From Myxococcales bacterium (lineage in GTDB: Bacteria; Myxococcota_A; UBA9160; UBA4427), in NCBI GenBank assembly GCA_022563535.1, contig JADFNE010000037.1, positions 1-41,812 on the forward strand: a stretch of DNA of 41,812 bases, written 5' to 3'. The notes under the pieces were generated by a model. That model did not search any database. It was not told the origin of the DNA and was given only the letters and a program-made list of their open reading frames with translations. Shown here one piece after another: positions 8,952-17,068 of this stretch. Numbering within the stretch: the stretch's first letter is position 1; the number at the start of each line of letters is the position of its first letter. Position numbers and translations under genes: made by a program.

Positions 8952-9172
8952 GGACTGGTTTCCTCGTCTGGACTGATGTGGAATCGCGTGGGCTGATCGA
9001 GATCGACTTCATTCGTCGCAATCGAATCAGCACAATAACCATGTCGGCTCGGATTGGCGATGGCCAACGGATTGGTCCACGAGCCAGCGTGCTATTTGCG
9101 CGCCGGTGGCTTGTTTTGCAAAATTGCGGCTTGAATTGCCTATTCTCCATGGATCCATCGTTGGAGGTTGGC

Positions 9173-9460
9173 GTGAGCCGGAGAGCAGGCAATCTTACAC
9201 TCGTTTGTCGACTCGTATGCAGCGCTCTCGTTGCCGGGGCTTTGGTTTACTGGAACGGTGTGGCTGACGGCGACGTGTACCACTTTCTCGGCTTGGTTTT
9301 GCTTGCCCCGATTGCTGGGGTCGTCCTCATTGCAAATTCCCTGTTCTGCCTCGTTCGCTATCACGGCTGGAGGTCGGCCTCGGTTGCGCTCATCTTCATT
9401 CCTGTTGGCGCCGTGGGAATCCTTCTGGCGGTGCATTTTCTACCGCAGTTCAGGATGTGA
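9173..9460 (+). CDS. Small integral membrane protein, uncharacterised
   Basis: Starting at GTG 9173 (GGAGG at 9163-9167, five bases upstream) gives a 95-residue protein with three hydrophobic segments: LTLVCRLVCSALVAGALVYW, then FLGLVLLAPIAGVVLIANSLF and SVALIFIPVGAVGILLAVHF. The same frame is open upstream to 8978 and has an ATG at 9149, but the upstream part is basic and unlike a protein N-terminus. No family recognised. It is divergent from the CoA-transferase and 183 bp before the glycosyltransferase cassette. Confidence 0.6.
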   Translation: MSRRAGNLTLVCRLVCSALVAGALVYWNGVADGDVYHFLGLVLLAPIAGVVLIANSLFCLVRYHGWRSASVALIFIPVGAVGILLAVHFLPQFRM

Positions 9461-9525
9461 GCGCGAATCCTGAGGCCAATGAGCGCGGTCTCGTTTCCCG
9501 ACTTCCTGGGAACCCAATTTGGGGA

Positions 9526-9556
9526 AGCCGCCCTGTAAGTCACGCTCTGGGCGGCT
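9526..9556. other. Inverted repeat in the gap before the glycosyltransferase cassette
   Basis: AGCCGCCC at 9526-9533 pairs perfectly with GGGCGGCT at 9549-9556 across a 15-base loop. It sits 66 bp after the small membrane protein stop and about 90 bp before the next start. The following bases are GAATTT, so a weak terminator or a leader hairpin are both possible. Confidence 0.35.
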
Positions 9557-9643
9557 GAATTTGATGGCGGCTCGGAACGGTCGAGTCCCCCTGGAAGCGA
9601 CCCCCAGAAAAAATATCGATCAGCCCCACGGGGGATCAAGCCA

Positions 9644-11026
9644 TTGGCGCAAATTTGCGACACACTCATGGAAATTCCCCCCCCAGCCGATCTCTATCCA
9701 ATGCTCGAGGCCACGAAGGTGGCCCATCACGAGCAAGGCCGGGACATAGTGAATATCGGAATGATCATTGGTCGGATCGGTGACGTTGATGGGGTCGCGC
9801 TCGAAGCCGAAAAATGGATACAGGTGCTCGAGCGGCTGGGGCACCAGGTCTTCATCCTGTCTGGGCGTTTCAAGGGCCACCCGGTCCCACTCGAACGCGA
9901 GACCCACCTCCCGATCCTGTCGTTCTTCTCGCCCGAATGCGAGTGGGAACAGAACCGCGCGTTCTTCTTCCCCCCCGACGATCCCGATGAACTCCTCACT
10001 ACGGTAGAGAGCAACGGCCATAACATCGCGACGGAGATCTTTGCCTGGGCACTGCGCAACAAGATCGACGTACTACTTTCCGAAAACGCGTCGGCGCTTC
10101 CCTGCCACCTCTCGATGGGACTCGGGATCAAGCTTGCGGTCGACTCCATGGACATCCCGGTGGTGACCCACGATCACGACTACGCGTGGGAGCGCGGCTC
10201 CCGATACGATTCGCCGTTCCAAGAGATTACAAGTCTGGTCCACGACACCTTTCCGCTGCGTTCGGATCCCCAGATCCGCCACGCAGTAATCAACTCCGCG
10301 GCCCAGCAGGAACTCAAGCAACGCTTCGACATCAATGCCCACGTGGTTCCGAACGTAATGGATTTCAAGCGACCATTTGGGGTAACGGACGAATACAACC
10401 GCGATCTCCTCAAAGAGATCGGCTTCGACCACAACGACATTCCGGTCTTCCAGATCACGCGAATCGTCGAGCGGAAGGGAATTGAGGTCGCGATTGATCT
10501 GATCGGGCAACTCGACGACCCGCGCATCAAGCTCGTCATCACGGGCAGCGCTGCGGACGACGAACGCAAGGGATACTTCAAGCGCCTTGTCGACCAGATC
10601 GCCCAACAGGGACTCGGCGATCGCGTTCGTTTCGCTTATCACCGTATTTTGTCCGACCGCGACCGTCTTCCCGACGGCCGCAAGATCTACTCCCTTTCCG
10701 ACGCGTACGCGAGCAGCCTTGCGTGCACCTACTTCAGTACCTACGAGGGGTTCGGCAACGCATTTATCGAGACGATCCTCGCGAAGCGTCCTGTTTTTGT
10801 GAACAACTACAAGCCGGTCTTTTGGCCGGACATTGGGAGCAAGGGGTTCAAGTGCGTGATGCTCGAGAACAACCAGCTCACCGACGAGGTGCTCGAAGAA
10901 GTCGATGAAATTCTCCACAACCCCGAGTTGCGCAAGGAGATCACCGAGCATAACTTCCGACTTGGTCGCGAGCATTTTTCCTACGAGGTACTCCAGGACA
11001 AGCTCGAGGAGCTGTTCTCATTCTGA
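9644..11026 (+). CDS. GT4-type glycosyltransferase
   Basis: A 460-residue cytoplasmic retaining glycosyltransferase of the GT-B fold. The N-terminal acceptor domain opens with a GMIIGRIGDVDGVALEAEKW segment, and a VVTHDHDYAWERGSRY stretch lies near 170. The donor-binding half begins about residue 260 (FQITRIVERKGIEVAIDLI). It contains the GT4 E-x7-E equivalent in YEGFGNAFIETILA near 366-380, close to VFVNNYKPVFWPDIG. TTG at 9644 has GGGGGA at 9630-9635; ATG at 9668 is an alternative without a visible Shine-Dalgarno. The next gene, 59 bp on, carries a second GT4 domain, so the two likely act in the same glycan or glycoside pathway. Donor and acceptor are unknown. Confidence 0.85.
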   Translation: MAQICDTLMEIPPPADLYPMLEATKVAHHEQGRDIVNIGMIIGRIGDVDGVALEAEKWIQVLERLGHQVFILSGRFKGHPVPLERETHLPILSFFSPECEWEQNRAFFFPPDDPDELLTTVESNGHNIATEIFAWALRNKIDVLLSENASALPCHLSMGLGIKLAVDSMDIPVVTHDHDYAWERGSRYDSPFQEITSLVHDTFPLRSDPQIRHAVINSAAQQELKQRFDINAHVVPNVMDFKRPFGVTDEYNRDLLKEIGFDHNDIPVFQITRIVERKGIEVAIDLIGQLDDPRIKLVITGSAADDERKGYFKRLVDQIAQQGLGDRVRFAYHRILSDRDRLPDGRKIYSLSDAYASSLACTYFSTYEGFGNAFIETILAKRPVFVNNYKPVFWPDIGSKGFKCVMLENNQLTDEVLEEVDEILHNPELRKEITEHNFRLGREHFSYEVLQDKLEELFSF

Positions 11027-11085
11027 AATAGCGCAATTTTGCCCGCGTCCGGTGATCCGCAACAGCGTGAGTCTTAGGGGGCGAA

Positions 11086-14000
11086 TTGGGCCAGCAGCGA
11101 CACCCGCGCAGCGATGAGATGCTCGACTCGCTGCGCGAAGAAAATGTCACGACCTGGTTCGACCTGTGTCTATTTCTGGATCGCCTGCGAGAGAACCGAC
11201 CGAGTCCCGCGTGCCAGCCCAGCGCGGATCTGCCTGCCTTCGAGCGAAACGTCGCGACCGGTATTGCCTTCATTACATTCGATATCGGGATCGACGGCGT
11301 CTCGATGGAGATTGCGAAGTACGCAGAAGCGCTGCGGCTGTTTCTCGGAAATCCCAGGATTCACTACATCGCAGGTCACTTCGAAGAGTTTTCGGACCAC
11401 GTCATCAACCCCGAAGATACCTGGCACATCCTTCCAATCATTCAGGGATTCAATGATTGGCCGAGTTATCGCCACTTCTTCTCGCAAAAACTTGACCGAG
11501 GCGGGCCGCTCTACAACGAGTTGATCGGAAGGATCTGGTCCGAGGTGTTGAGCATCTGTGAGCAGCTGGGTGCGATCATCGAAGAACATGACATCCGCCT
11601 CCTCTATCTGGTGAACACGAATTCCAACCCCGGAAACGTCAGCCTTGGCCTGGCGACGGTCCTCGTCTCTGAATACCTGGGGATTCCCGTCGTCAATAAT
11701 TGTCACGACTTCTACTGGGAGGACGGTGAAAGCGCGGTTGCGCGCGAAGTCGCAGGGACCTCCCGCGGCCCACGCGATCACTTTTTCACCAACTCACATG
11801 TGGGGGAGTTTTTCTCGGTGATCGAGATGCTCTACCCGTGGGAGTCGCGCAGCTGGGTATCGGCGTGCATCAACGCGACCCAGGTCGACGTACTGTGCAA
11901 ACGCTTTGGTCACAATCCCGCGAACCTCGTTGAGATCGGAACCGCAATCGACACCCAGCACTTTAGAATACTCGACCGGCGCCGCACCAAGGATGCGTGG
12001 AAGCAGGTCGCGGATATCCTGAGTGACGGTCGCGTAAGGCTTCCCGCCCATGCGGTTGCCGATGTCATCAAAGAGGGACGGCTTGCGGCGGATATTCGCC
12101 GTCCGATGCTGATTGCCGGGACCAAGCAAGCGAACGTAGACTTTGCAAACGCGAACACAGTTCTCCTTCAACCCACCCGTATCATCTCACGCAAACGGAT
12201 CGAGGTGAGCCTCAAGCTCATCGAAAAGCTATTCGGAATCTCACGCTTCCTGAACGCCTTTCTCGATCATCCCGAGAAGAAGCTCACACTCCTGGTCAGT
12301 GGCCCCGTGGCTCAGGGCCAAGATGCCTATCTGGAACGATTAGTCGGCGAGTTCTCGAAGTTCGTTGTTCGGCTTCCGAAGGCGGTACAAGGCCGGGTCT
12401 ATCTCGCTTTCCTCTTCAGTGAATTCGATCATGCGGAATTTCGCGCCCAACAATCGGATCCGATTGAGATGCCTGAGCTCTACAACATCTCCTCCCTTGT
12501 CGTGTTGCCGAGCAAGACCGAAGGACGAGGCTTGCCCATCATCGAGTCCGCGGCGTGTGGTGTTCCGATTCTGACCCATCACTACGAACCCGCCGAGGTC
12601 TTCGCAGCGGTGATCGGTGAAACCCTTGCTCGCGAGGATCGCCTCGACGTCATCATCTTTCGAGGTACCAAGTTCAAGGACGCCATGGTCGAGAGGCTCT
12701 GTGAGCAATTGTTATCTCCCGATCGTCCAGAGGATATGCGCAGTCACAATCGTCGGGTCGTCGAGCGCCGATTCAGTCTCGCCGCTCTGACTCTGGATTT
12801 TGGACAGATACTTGAAAAGCTCCACCTTCAAATTCAGAAACCCAAGCGCTGGATGAAGTGTGCGGGCAATGCGATGGAGCGGTTCGCCGAGCGAGTCGCC
12901 GTGAAAAGTCCAGAACTCGACGCCTTGCTCGAGACTCGGCAACGCACGTATCTGCCCGGCTTCGGTCGCATGGGCCTCATGCTGATGCTGAAGTCGCTGA
13001 TCGACCCCAGCTATTTCCGAATCGAGGAACAGCGCATGCGCGGAATGGCTTTCGAGTTTGCGAAGAGGCTGATGCGCGAGACGCCTGGGGCAGACGACCT
13101 GGACCTCGGGGATTGTGCGGACTTCTACAACGCCATAGACAGTCTCTTCTGGGTTCAAGCTGGCGAGATTCCGATTCAGGTCGATCACTCCCTTGCGTAC
13201 CGACACCGGAGTCGCCGTCATCATCCCTATCGCGAGCTGACCCCCCAGGAACTTACTGGTGTCATTATCTCGATCCACCGGGAGGCGTTCGGTCCGATTC
13301 CATCGGTCGAGGTTGCGTACGATACTTCGCACCAAGTAGCGGATTGGCCCGCAATGGTGGCGCGGTGCTTCGGCGGCGGGATTCCCGAAATCGACGACCG
13401 GGACTTTCTCAACGAGCGCCTCCGCGAGGACGTTCCGGTTGCAATCTTCCCCGGAGCATTGACGGAGCACGAACTCGAGGTCTTTGTGCTCCAGACGGCG
13501 CGCATGCGGCTAGGCCTTGGAACCCATGACGAACTTCCGGCGGAGTTTCTCGCTCGAATCAGGCGCCTTGCACCGATCACGATAATCGAAAGACGGGACC
13601 CACTGCCTGGGGGGGTCAGCGCCGAGACGCTCGAGAAGTATTTGGTGGAGCGGGCGGACTGGGAACTCAAGCTGCTCTACGACACTGGAGTCTGTCGCGT
13701 CATCGCCAGCGAGCAGATGTCCGTAGGAATCGACTTCCGTCAACTCGGTGACGAAGCAACTCGGGTACTCGATGAGATTCGCGCAGCGGGAGGCTTCATC
13801 GTCGCGCTCTGTCCAGAGGCGGCGATGACCACCGATGCCGCAACACTGGACCGTTTTCACATCGGTTGCGCCACAGATCCGACGACGGCGAACATTCTCG
13901 GCATCGCGCTGGGCGCGGGCTATGTACAATGGTCACCTGCGGGTGTCCGTTCTACGCTCGCGTATCCGACACCAGTGCAGACCGCAAAGAGTCTCAGCGA

Positions 14001-15252
14001 AACGCTACACACCGGGCGATATGCGCGACTACGCAAGCGCCTTGGTGACTCCGCGCTGCGAAAGGCACTCTGCGAGGACGCGATCACTTGCGGTTCGCGG
14101 GTTGAAGACCTCATCGAACGTCTCGCGACCGTGAAGGGTTCTCAACCGGGGCGGGTGGAAGCCCATGCACTGAACGGCGTGTACAGCGATGGCTGTCCGT
14201 GGTCGGGCGTGATCGCGCGAGTCCCGCCCTCTCGCAGGGCGCTCCAGTACGAGATTCTCTCTTCCAACAAGGGCAACCAGACCGTGCCCGAATTCGTGCG
14301 TCGCTTTGATAAGTCTGCTGACCGCCGCGCACAAATCGCGTGGAATGGCGGCTACATCCTGAACGCAGAGCTGGTGGGAAAGCTCGGTCTCCCCGAGAGT
14401 TACATCGGCTCTCCCCTGGGATTGATCATTTCGCAGCAGCGGCTGCTGAGTCCACCGCTGTTCGAAAAGCCTGCGTTTCTGGTCGGAGAAGATCGAACAC
14501 TCTCGATTCGTCGCGTGAGTTGCAAACAAGGGCTGACCCTGCGAGCCGGACGAACCACCATCGAACTCGGCCCAGAAACTCGCAATCTCGCCAAGCCCGG
14601 ATCTGATCCGTGCTTCTACGACCTCTTCTACGATGCACCGACACTGCCCGGAGACGGCCGATCGCTCGTACGACTGGTAGGCAATCGAATCATGGAAATC
14701 GTGAATACGAAGTCGGGTGAACATCCGCCAGTGCTCCCGGTTGGCCTGGTGGTTTCGTTCTCGGCAAAGAGTGTTCCGAACAGCTGGAAGGTTGGACGGG
14801 CTCTCGCAATCGAGATCGTTGGACTCACGGGCATCGGGAATGCGGTGGAGGCTGGACCCCTGCTGCTCGCCGAGGGCAAGATCGCGGTCGACATGGAACG
14901 GGAGGGATGGAAGACGCGAACCTCCATTCAGTCCCAAGCCGCTCGCATCGACTACCTCGACATGCGCGGGCCAAAAATTGCGATCGGGCTCGACGACCAG
15001 GGCACTCTGGTTGTTCTTGCGGTGAACGGCCGCATTCGCGAGTCAGTCGGTGCGACCCACATCGAAATGGCGGAGATCCTGCTCGAGCAGGGCATGCGGA
15101 GCGCGATGGGATTTGATCCCGGTGGCAGCGCGACGCTTGTCGTCAACGGAGAGACCCTGAATATTTCGCCCTACAATCGCGACTACGAGCGGAACGTTTA
15201 TTCCCTCTCACCGGAGCCCCGCAGCGTGGCGAACGCCGTGGTGGGCTATTGA
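11086..15252 (+). CDS. Giant fusion: GT4 glycosyltransferase + unassigned middle + NAGPA-like phosphodiester glycosidase
   Basis: A single open frame of 1388 residues. Residues about 50-575 are a GT-B glycosyltransferase: TFDIGIDGVSMEIAKYAEAL near 64-83, NCHDFYWEDGE near 205, TRIISRKRIEVSLKLIEKL near 365, and the E-x7-E motif in KTEGRGLPIIESAACG near 476. Residues about 600-1055 match nothing I recognise; they contain a His/Arg-rich YRHRSRRHHPYRE and an IFPGALTEHELEVFVLQ segment. Residues about 1060-1388 fit the phosphodiester glycosidase (NAGPA/DUF2233) domain: IAWNGGYILN near 1081-1090 and GFDPGGSATLVVNG near 1342. No signal peptide or membrane segment is seen, although NAGPA-domain proteins are usually exported. 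TTG at 11086 has AGGGGG just upstream; ATG at 11119 is an alternative. It probably shares a transcript with the upstream glycosyltransferase. Confidence 0.8.
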   Translation: MGQQRHPRSDEMLDSLREENVTTWFDLCLFLDRLRENRPSPACQPSADLPAFERNVATGIAFITFDIGIDGVSMEIAKYAEALRLFLGNPRIHYIAGHFEEFSDHVINPEDTWHILPIIQGFNDWPSYRHFFSQKLDRGGPLYNELIGRIWSEVLSICEQLGAIIEEHDIRLLYLVNTNSNPGNVSLGLATVLVSEYLGIPVVNNCHDFYWEDGESAVAREVAGTSRGPRDHFFTNSHVGEFFSVIEMLYPWESRSWVSACINATQVDVLCKRFGHNPANLVEIGTAIDTQHFRILDRRRTKDAWKQVADILSDGRVRLPAHAVADVIKEGRLAADIRRPMLIAGTKQANVDFANANTVLLQPTRIISRKRIEVSLKLIEKLFGISRFLNAFLDHPEKKLTLLVSGPVAQGQDAYLERLVGEFSKFVVRLPKAVQGRVYLAFLFSEFDHAEFRAQQSDPIEMPELYNISSLVVLPSKTEGRGLPIIESAACGVPILTHHYEPAEVFAAVIGETLAREDRLDVIIFRGTKFKDAMVERLCEQLLSPDRPEDMRSHNRRVVERRFSLAALTLDFGQILEKLHLQIQKPKRWMKCAGNAMERFAERVAVKSPELDALLETRQRTYLPGFGRMGLMLMLKSLIDPSYFRIEEQRMRGMAFEFAKRLMRETPGADDLDLGDCADFYNAIDSLFWVQAGEIPIQVDHSLAYRHRSRRHHPYRELTPQELTGVIISIHREAFGPIPSVEVAYDTSHQVADWPAMVARCFGGGIPEIDDRDFLNERLREDVPVAIFPGALTEHELEVFVLQTARMRLGLGTHDELPAEFLARIRRLAPITIIERRDPLPGGVSAETLEKYLVERADWELKLLYDTGVCRVIASEQMSVGIDFRQLGDEATRVLDEIRAAGGFIVALCPEAAMTTDAATLDRFHIGCATDPTTANILGIALGAGYVQWSPAGVRSTLAYPTPVQTAKSLSETLHTGRYARLRKRLGDSALRKALCEDAITCGSRVEDLIERLATVKGSQPGRVEAHALNGVYSDGCPWSGVIARVPPSRRALQYEILSSNKGNQTVPEFVRRFDKSADRRAQIAWNGGYILNAELVGKLGLPESYIGSPLGLIISQQRLLSPPLFEKPAFLVGEDRTLSIRRVSCKQGLTLRAGRTTIELGPETRNLAKPGSDPCFYDLFYDAPTLPGDGRSLVRLVGNRIMEIVNTKSGEHPPVLPVGLVVSFSAKSVPNSWKVGRALAIEIVGLTGIGNAVEAGPLLLAEGKIAVDMEREGWKTRTSIQSQAARIDYLDMRGPKIAIGLDDQGTLVVLAVNGRIRESVGATHIEMAEILLEQGMRSAMGFDPGGSATLVVNGETLNISPYNRDYERNVYSLSPEPRSVANAVVGY

Positions 15253-15300
15253 TGAGACCACAGCAAGTGGACCGCAAGAAGGATTGCAAAGGAGATTCCC

Positions 15301-15885
15301 GTGGCGAGGCTTGAAGGCGTTGGCGATTCAGAAGCTGGCCTGGTTACCCGCCAGGTCTTCAGGGGTGCGGCGAAAAAGTTGGGCGTCGTACCCGATCCGC
15401 TGCGCCTCATGGCCCACTCAAAGCCGGTCATGTTTGCAGACATCCTGTTTGAACTCGCTTGGGCCAAGGCCAAGAACCTCGACCCGGTGCTCAGAGATCT
15501 GTGCCAACTCAAGGTTGCATCGATGGTGGGATGTTTGTTCTGACTGGACATCGGCTCTGCCGTCGGCAGAGAAGACGGAGTCAGCGAAAGGCAGATTGCC
15601 GAGCTGGCGAGTTATCGGGAAAGTGATGCGTTTGACGAACTACAGACACTGGTACTCGACTACGCGGTTGCCTTGACCCAAACCCCGGCGGTTGCAACGG
15701 ACGAGCTGGTGGCTTCGTTGCGAATGAGCCTCGACGAAGTGGAACTGGTCGAACTCACCACCGGTATCGCCTGGGAAAACTTCCGCGCACGCTTCAACCG
15801 CGGGTTCGATGTCGCGGCACAGGGCTTTTCAGACGGAGCGTTCTGCCCAATTCCGGAGCGTGCTGGAGCCGCGCCGACGACTTGA
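15301..15885 (+). CDS. AhpD/carboxymuconolactone-decarboxylase-like protein with in-frame TGA at the redox CxxC: candidate selenoprotein
   Basis: GTG at 15301 has GGAG at 15291-15294. Eighty codons lead to TGA at 15541-15543. The same frame then stays open for 113 more codons to a TGA at 15883-15885, giving a 194-residue product if the first TGA is read. Both sides match one family: KLGVVPDPLRLMAHSKPV and LCQLKVASMVGCLF before, LDIGSAVGREDGVSERQ, FDELQTLVLDYAVALTQTP and IAWENFRARFNRGFD after. Cysteine-containing relatives have GC-x-x-C-x-D-I-G here, so the TGA replaces exactly the second Cys (position 81; first Cys is 78), making a Cys-x-x-Sec pair. Such proteins are peroxidase or thiol-reductase-like. 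A hairpin meeting bacterial SECIS rules follows. The alternative is a TGC/TGT to TGA nonsense mutation or a sequencing error. No sel genes are in the window. Confidence 0.75.
15541..15543 (+). other. Candidate selenocysteine codon (UGA, position 81)
   Basis: In-frame TGA at the position of the resolving or attacking Cys of the AhpD-like CxxC motif (GCLF-U-LDIG). Reading frame and family similarity continue without shift on the far side. Confidence 0.65.
15555..15571 (+). promoter_or_regulatory. Candidate bacterial SECIS hairpin
   Basis: CTCTGCC-GTC-GGCAGAG forms a perfect 7-bp stem with a 3-base loop whose first base is G. Eighteen bases separate the TGA from the loop. The bacterial SECIS rules, as I recall them, ask for a loop of 3-14 bases with a G in its first two positions, a 4-16 bp stem, and 16-37 bases from UGA to the loop. 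All are met. The structure lies inside the coding frame, as expected for SelB-dependent recoding. A 7-bp perfect stem in GC-rich DNA could also be chance. Confidence 0.6.
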
Positions 15886-15922
15886 CCGATGTCGCCAGCG
15901 CAGAGTGGTCTGACAGGTGCGC

Positions 15923-16981
15923 TCATCGCCGGTGCTCCGGTGCTGCGCGACCCGCGACCAACGGCAGATCGAGATAAGTCTTGATCCCAGGGTCTGCCTG
16001 ACAAACATATGGGATTGCGCTCACGACGTGGATCGCAGTGGCGACGATACCGGGATTGCGCTTCAGCCCCGCCTCGACTGACTCGGGATGCCAACCGTGA
16101 AAGGTGACCTTGGAAGTGGGATCCCCGGTGACCTCAACTTCAAAACGCTCGCCCTCGGGTCCAAAGGTCCAGGCCGGGTCAAGGCCTTCTTCGCCCATGA
16201 ACCAGTTGGTGATGACCGAGATCACGACTTTGCCGCGCACGCTGGCCTCCCAGGTAAATCGTTGGGCCGCGACCAGGCCGGGCTCGATGATGCCGATCGG
16301 TGAATCGATCGGCACCGTGGCGACCGCGACCTCGTGGTTCGTGCGCTTTTGTTCATCGAGGTCGAAGCCCAATGCGTCCGCGATCATGTCGACGGATTCC
16401 AGAAAGCCGCCTCCCAACACGTCGAGCATCGGGCTCTTGGCTGCATCTTCCGGGGTCTTTCCAAAGCCCATGATCTCACCGACGACAAAAGGAGCATCGT
16501 AGCTTCGAATGTCGGAGAACTCTTCGGCGCGAATGTGGGTGATGTTGCGCGACAGTGCCGAAACCATGAGCGGAAAGCGCTCGGTGATACCGCCGGGGTG
16601 AATGCCGGTTCCATGGAGTGTTGCGCCGCCGGCGATGCAAGCGGCCTGAAGGTCAGCAACGTCTCGCTTGCCCGGATAGAAGTAACCAAGCGGGGTGACG
16701 ACATTCTTGCCCGATTCGAGAATGCGAATGATCTCTTTTCGATTCGCCACAATCGGGCAGTACATGACGCAGTCCGCGTCGAGGGCCAGAAGCGCGTCTG
16801 CGTCATGGGTGGCGGTAATGCCGATGGGATCCATGTTGCAGAGTTCGCCAACGTCTTTGCCGACCTTGTCGTCGCTGTGTACCCAACAACCCACGAGTTC
16901 GAGTTCGGGGTGAGAGCGAATGCCTTCTATCGAGGCACGTCCCACTCCGCCGGTTGCCCACTGAATGACGCGATAGCCCAT
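15923..16981 (-). CDS. DapB-like NAD(P)-dependent oxidoreductase (dihydrodipicolinate reductase N-terminal domain family)
   Basis: A 352-residue Rossmann-fold protein beginning MGYRVIQWATGGVGRASI, with the nucleotide-binding motif in the first 20 residues. Middle segments such as TPLGYFYPGKRDVADLQAAC and GTGIHPGGITERFPLM match the large group annotated as dihydrodipicolinate reductase-like or 2,4-diaminopentanoate dehydrogenase-like proteins. These are common in actinobacteria and in lipid or xenobiotic-degrading bacteria. It is much longer than true DapB (about 270 residues), so a lysine-biosynthesis role is unlikely. ATG at 16981 is chosen because GGAGGGAG precedes it; the frame is open to 17002. 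It lies 87 bp after the SDR gene on the same strand, so the two probably form an operon. Confidence 0.82.
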   Translation of the reverse strand: MGYRVIQWATGGVGRASIEGIRSHPELELVGCWVHSDDKVGKDVGELCNMDPIGITATHDADALLALDADCVMYCPIVANRKEIIRILESGKNVVTPLGYFYPGKRDVADLQAACIAGGATLHGTGIHPGGITERFPLMVSALSRNITHIRAEEFSDIRSYDAPFVVGEIMGFGKTPEDAAKSPMLDVLGGGFLESVDMIADALGFDLDEQKRTNHEVAVATVPIDSPIGIIEPGLVAAQRFTWEASVRGKVVISVITNWFMGEEGLDPAWTFGPEGERFEVEVTGDPTSKVTFHGWHPESVEAGLKRNPGIVATAIHVVSAIPYVCQADPGIKTYLDLPLVAGRAAPEHRR

Positions 16982-17068
16982 GCTGTTTCTCCCTCCATGC
17001 AATCATCGTAAGAATTCTTGGAGACACCGAGATTGGTCGACTCTGTTGAATCTGCGTGCGAATCGCGC

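Noticed and set aside
7908-8996. 362-aa open frame on the plus strand
   Set aside because: Antisense to the CoA-transferase with intact catalytic Asp; no domain seen.
10073-10975. 300-aa open frame on the minus strand
   Set aside because: Antisense shadow of the GT4 gene.
15923-16981. Lysine-pathway dapB
   Set aside because: Too long, and the internal motifs are those of the DapB-like catabolic group rather than true dihydrodipicolinate reductase.
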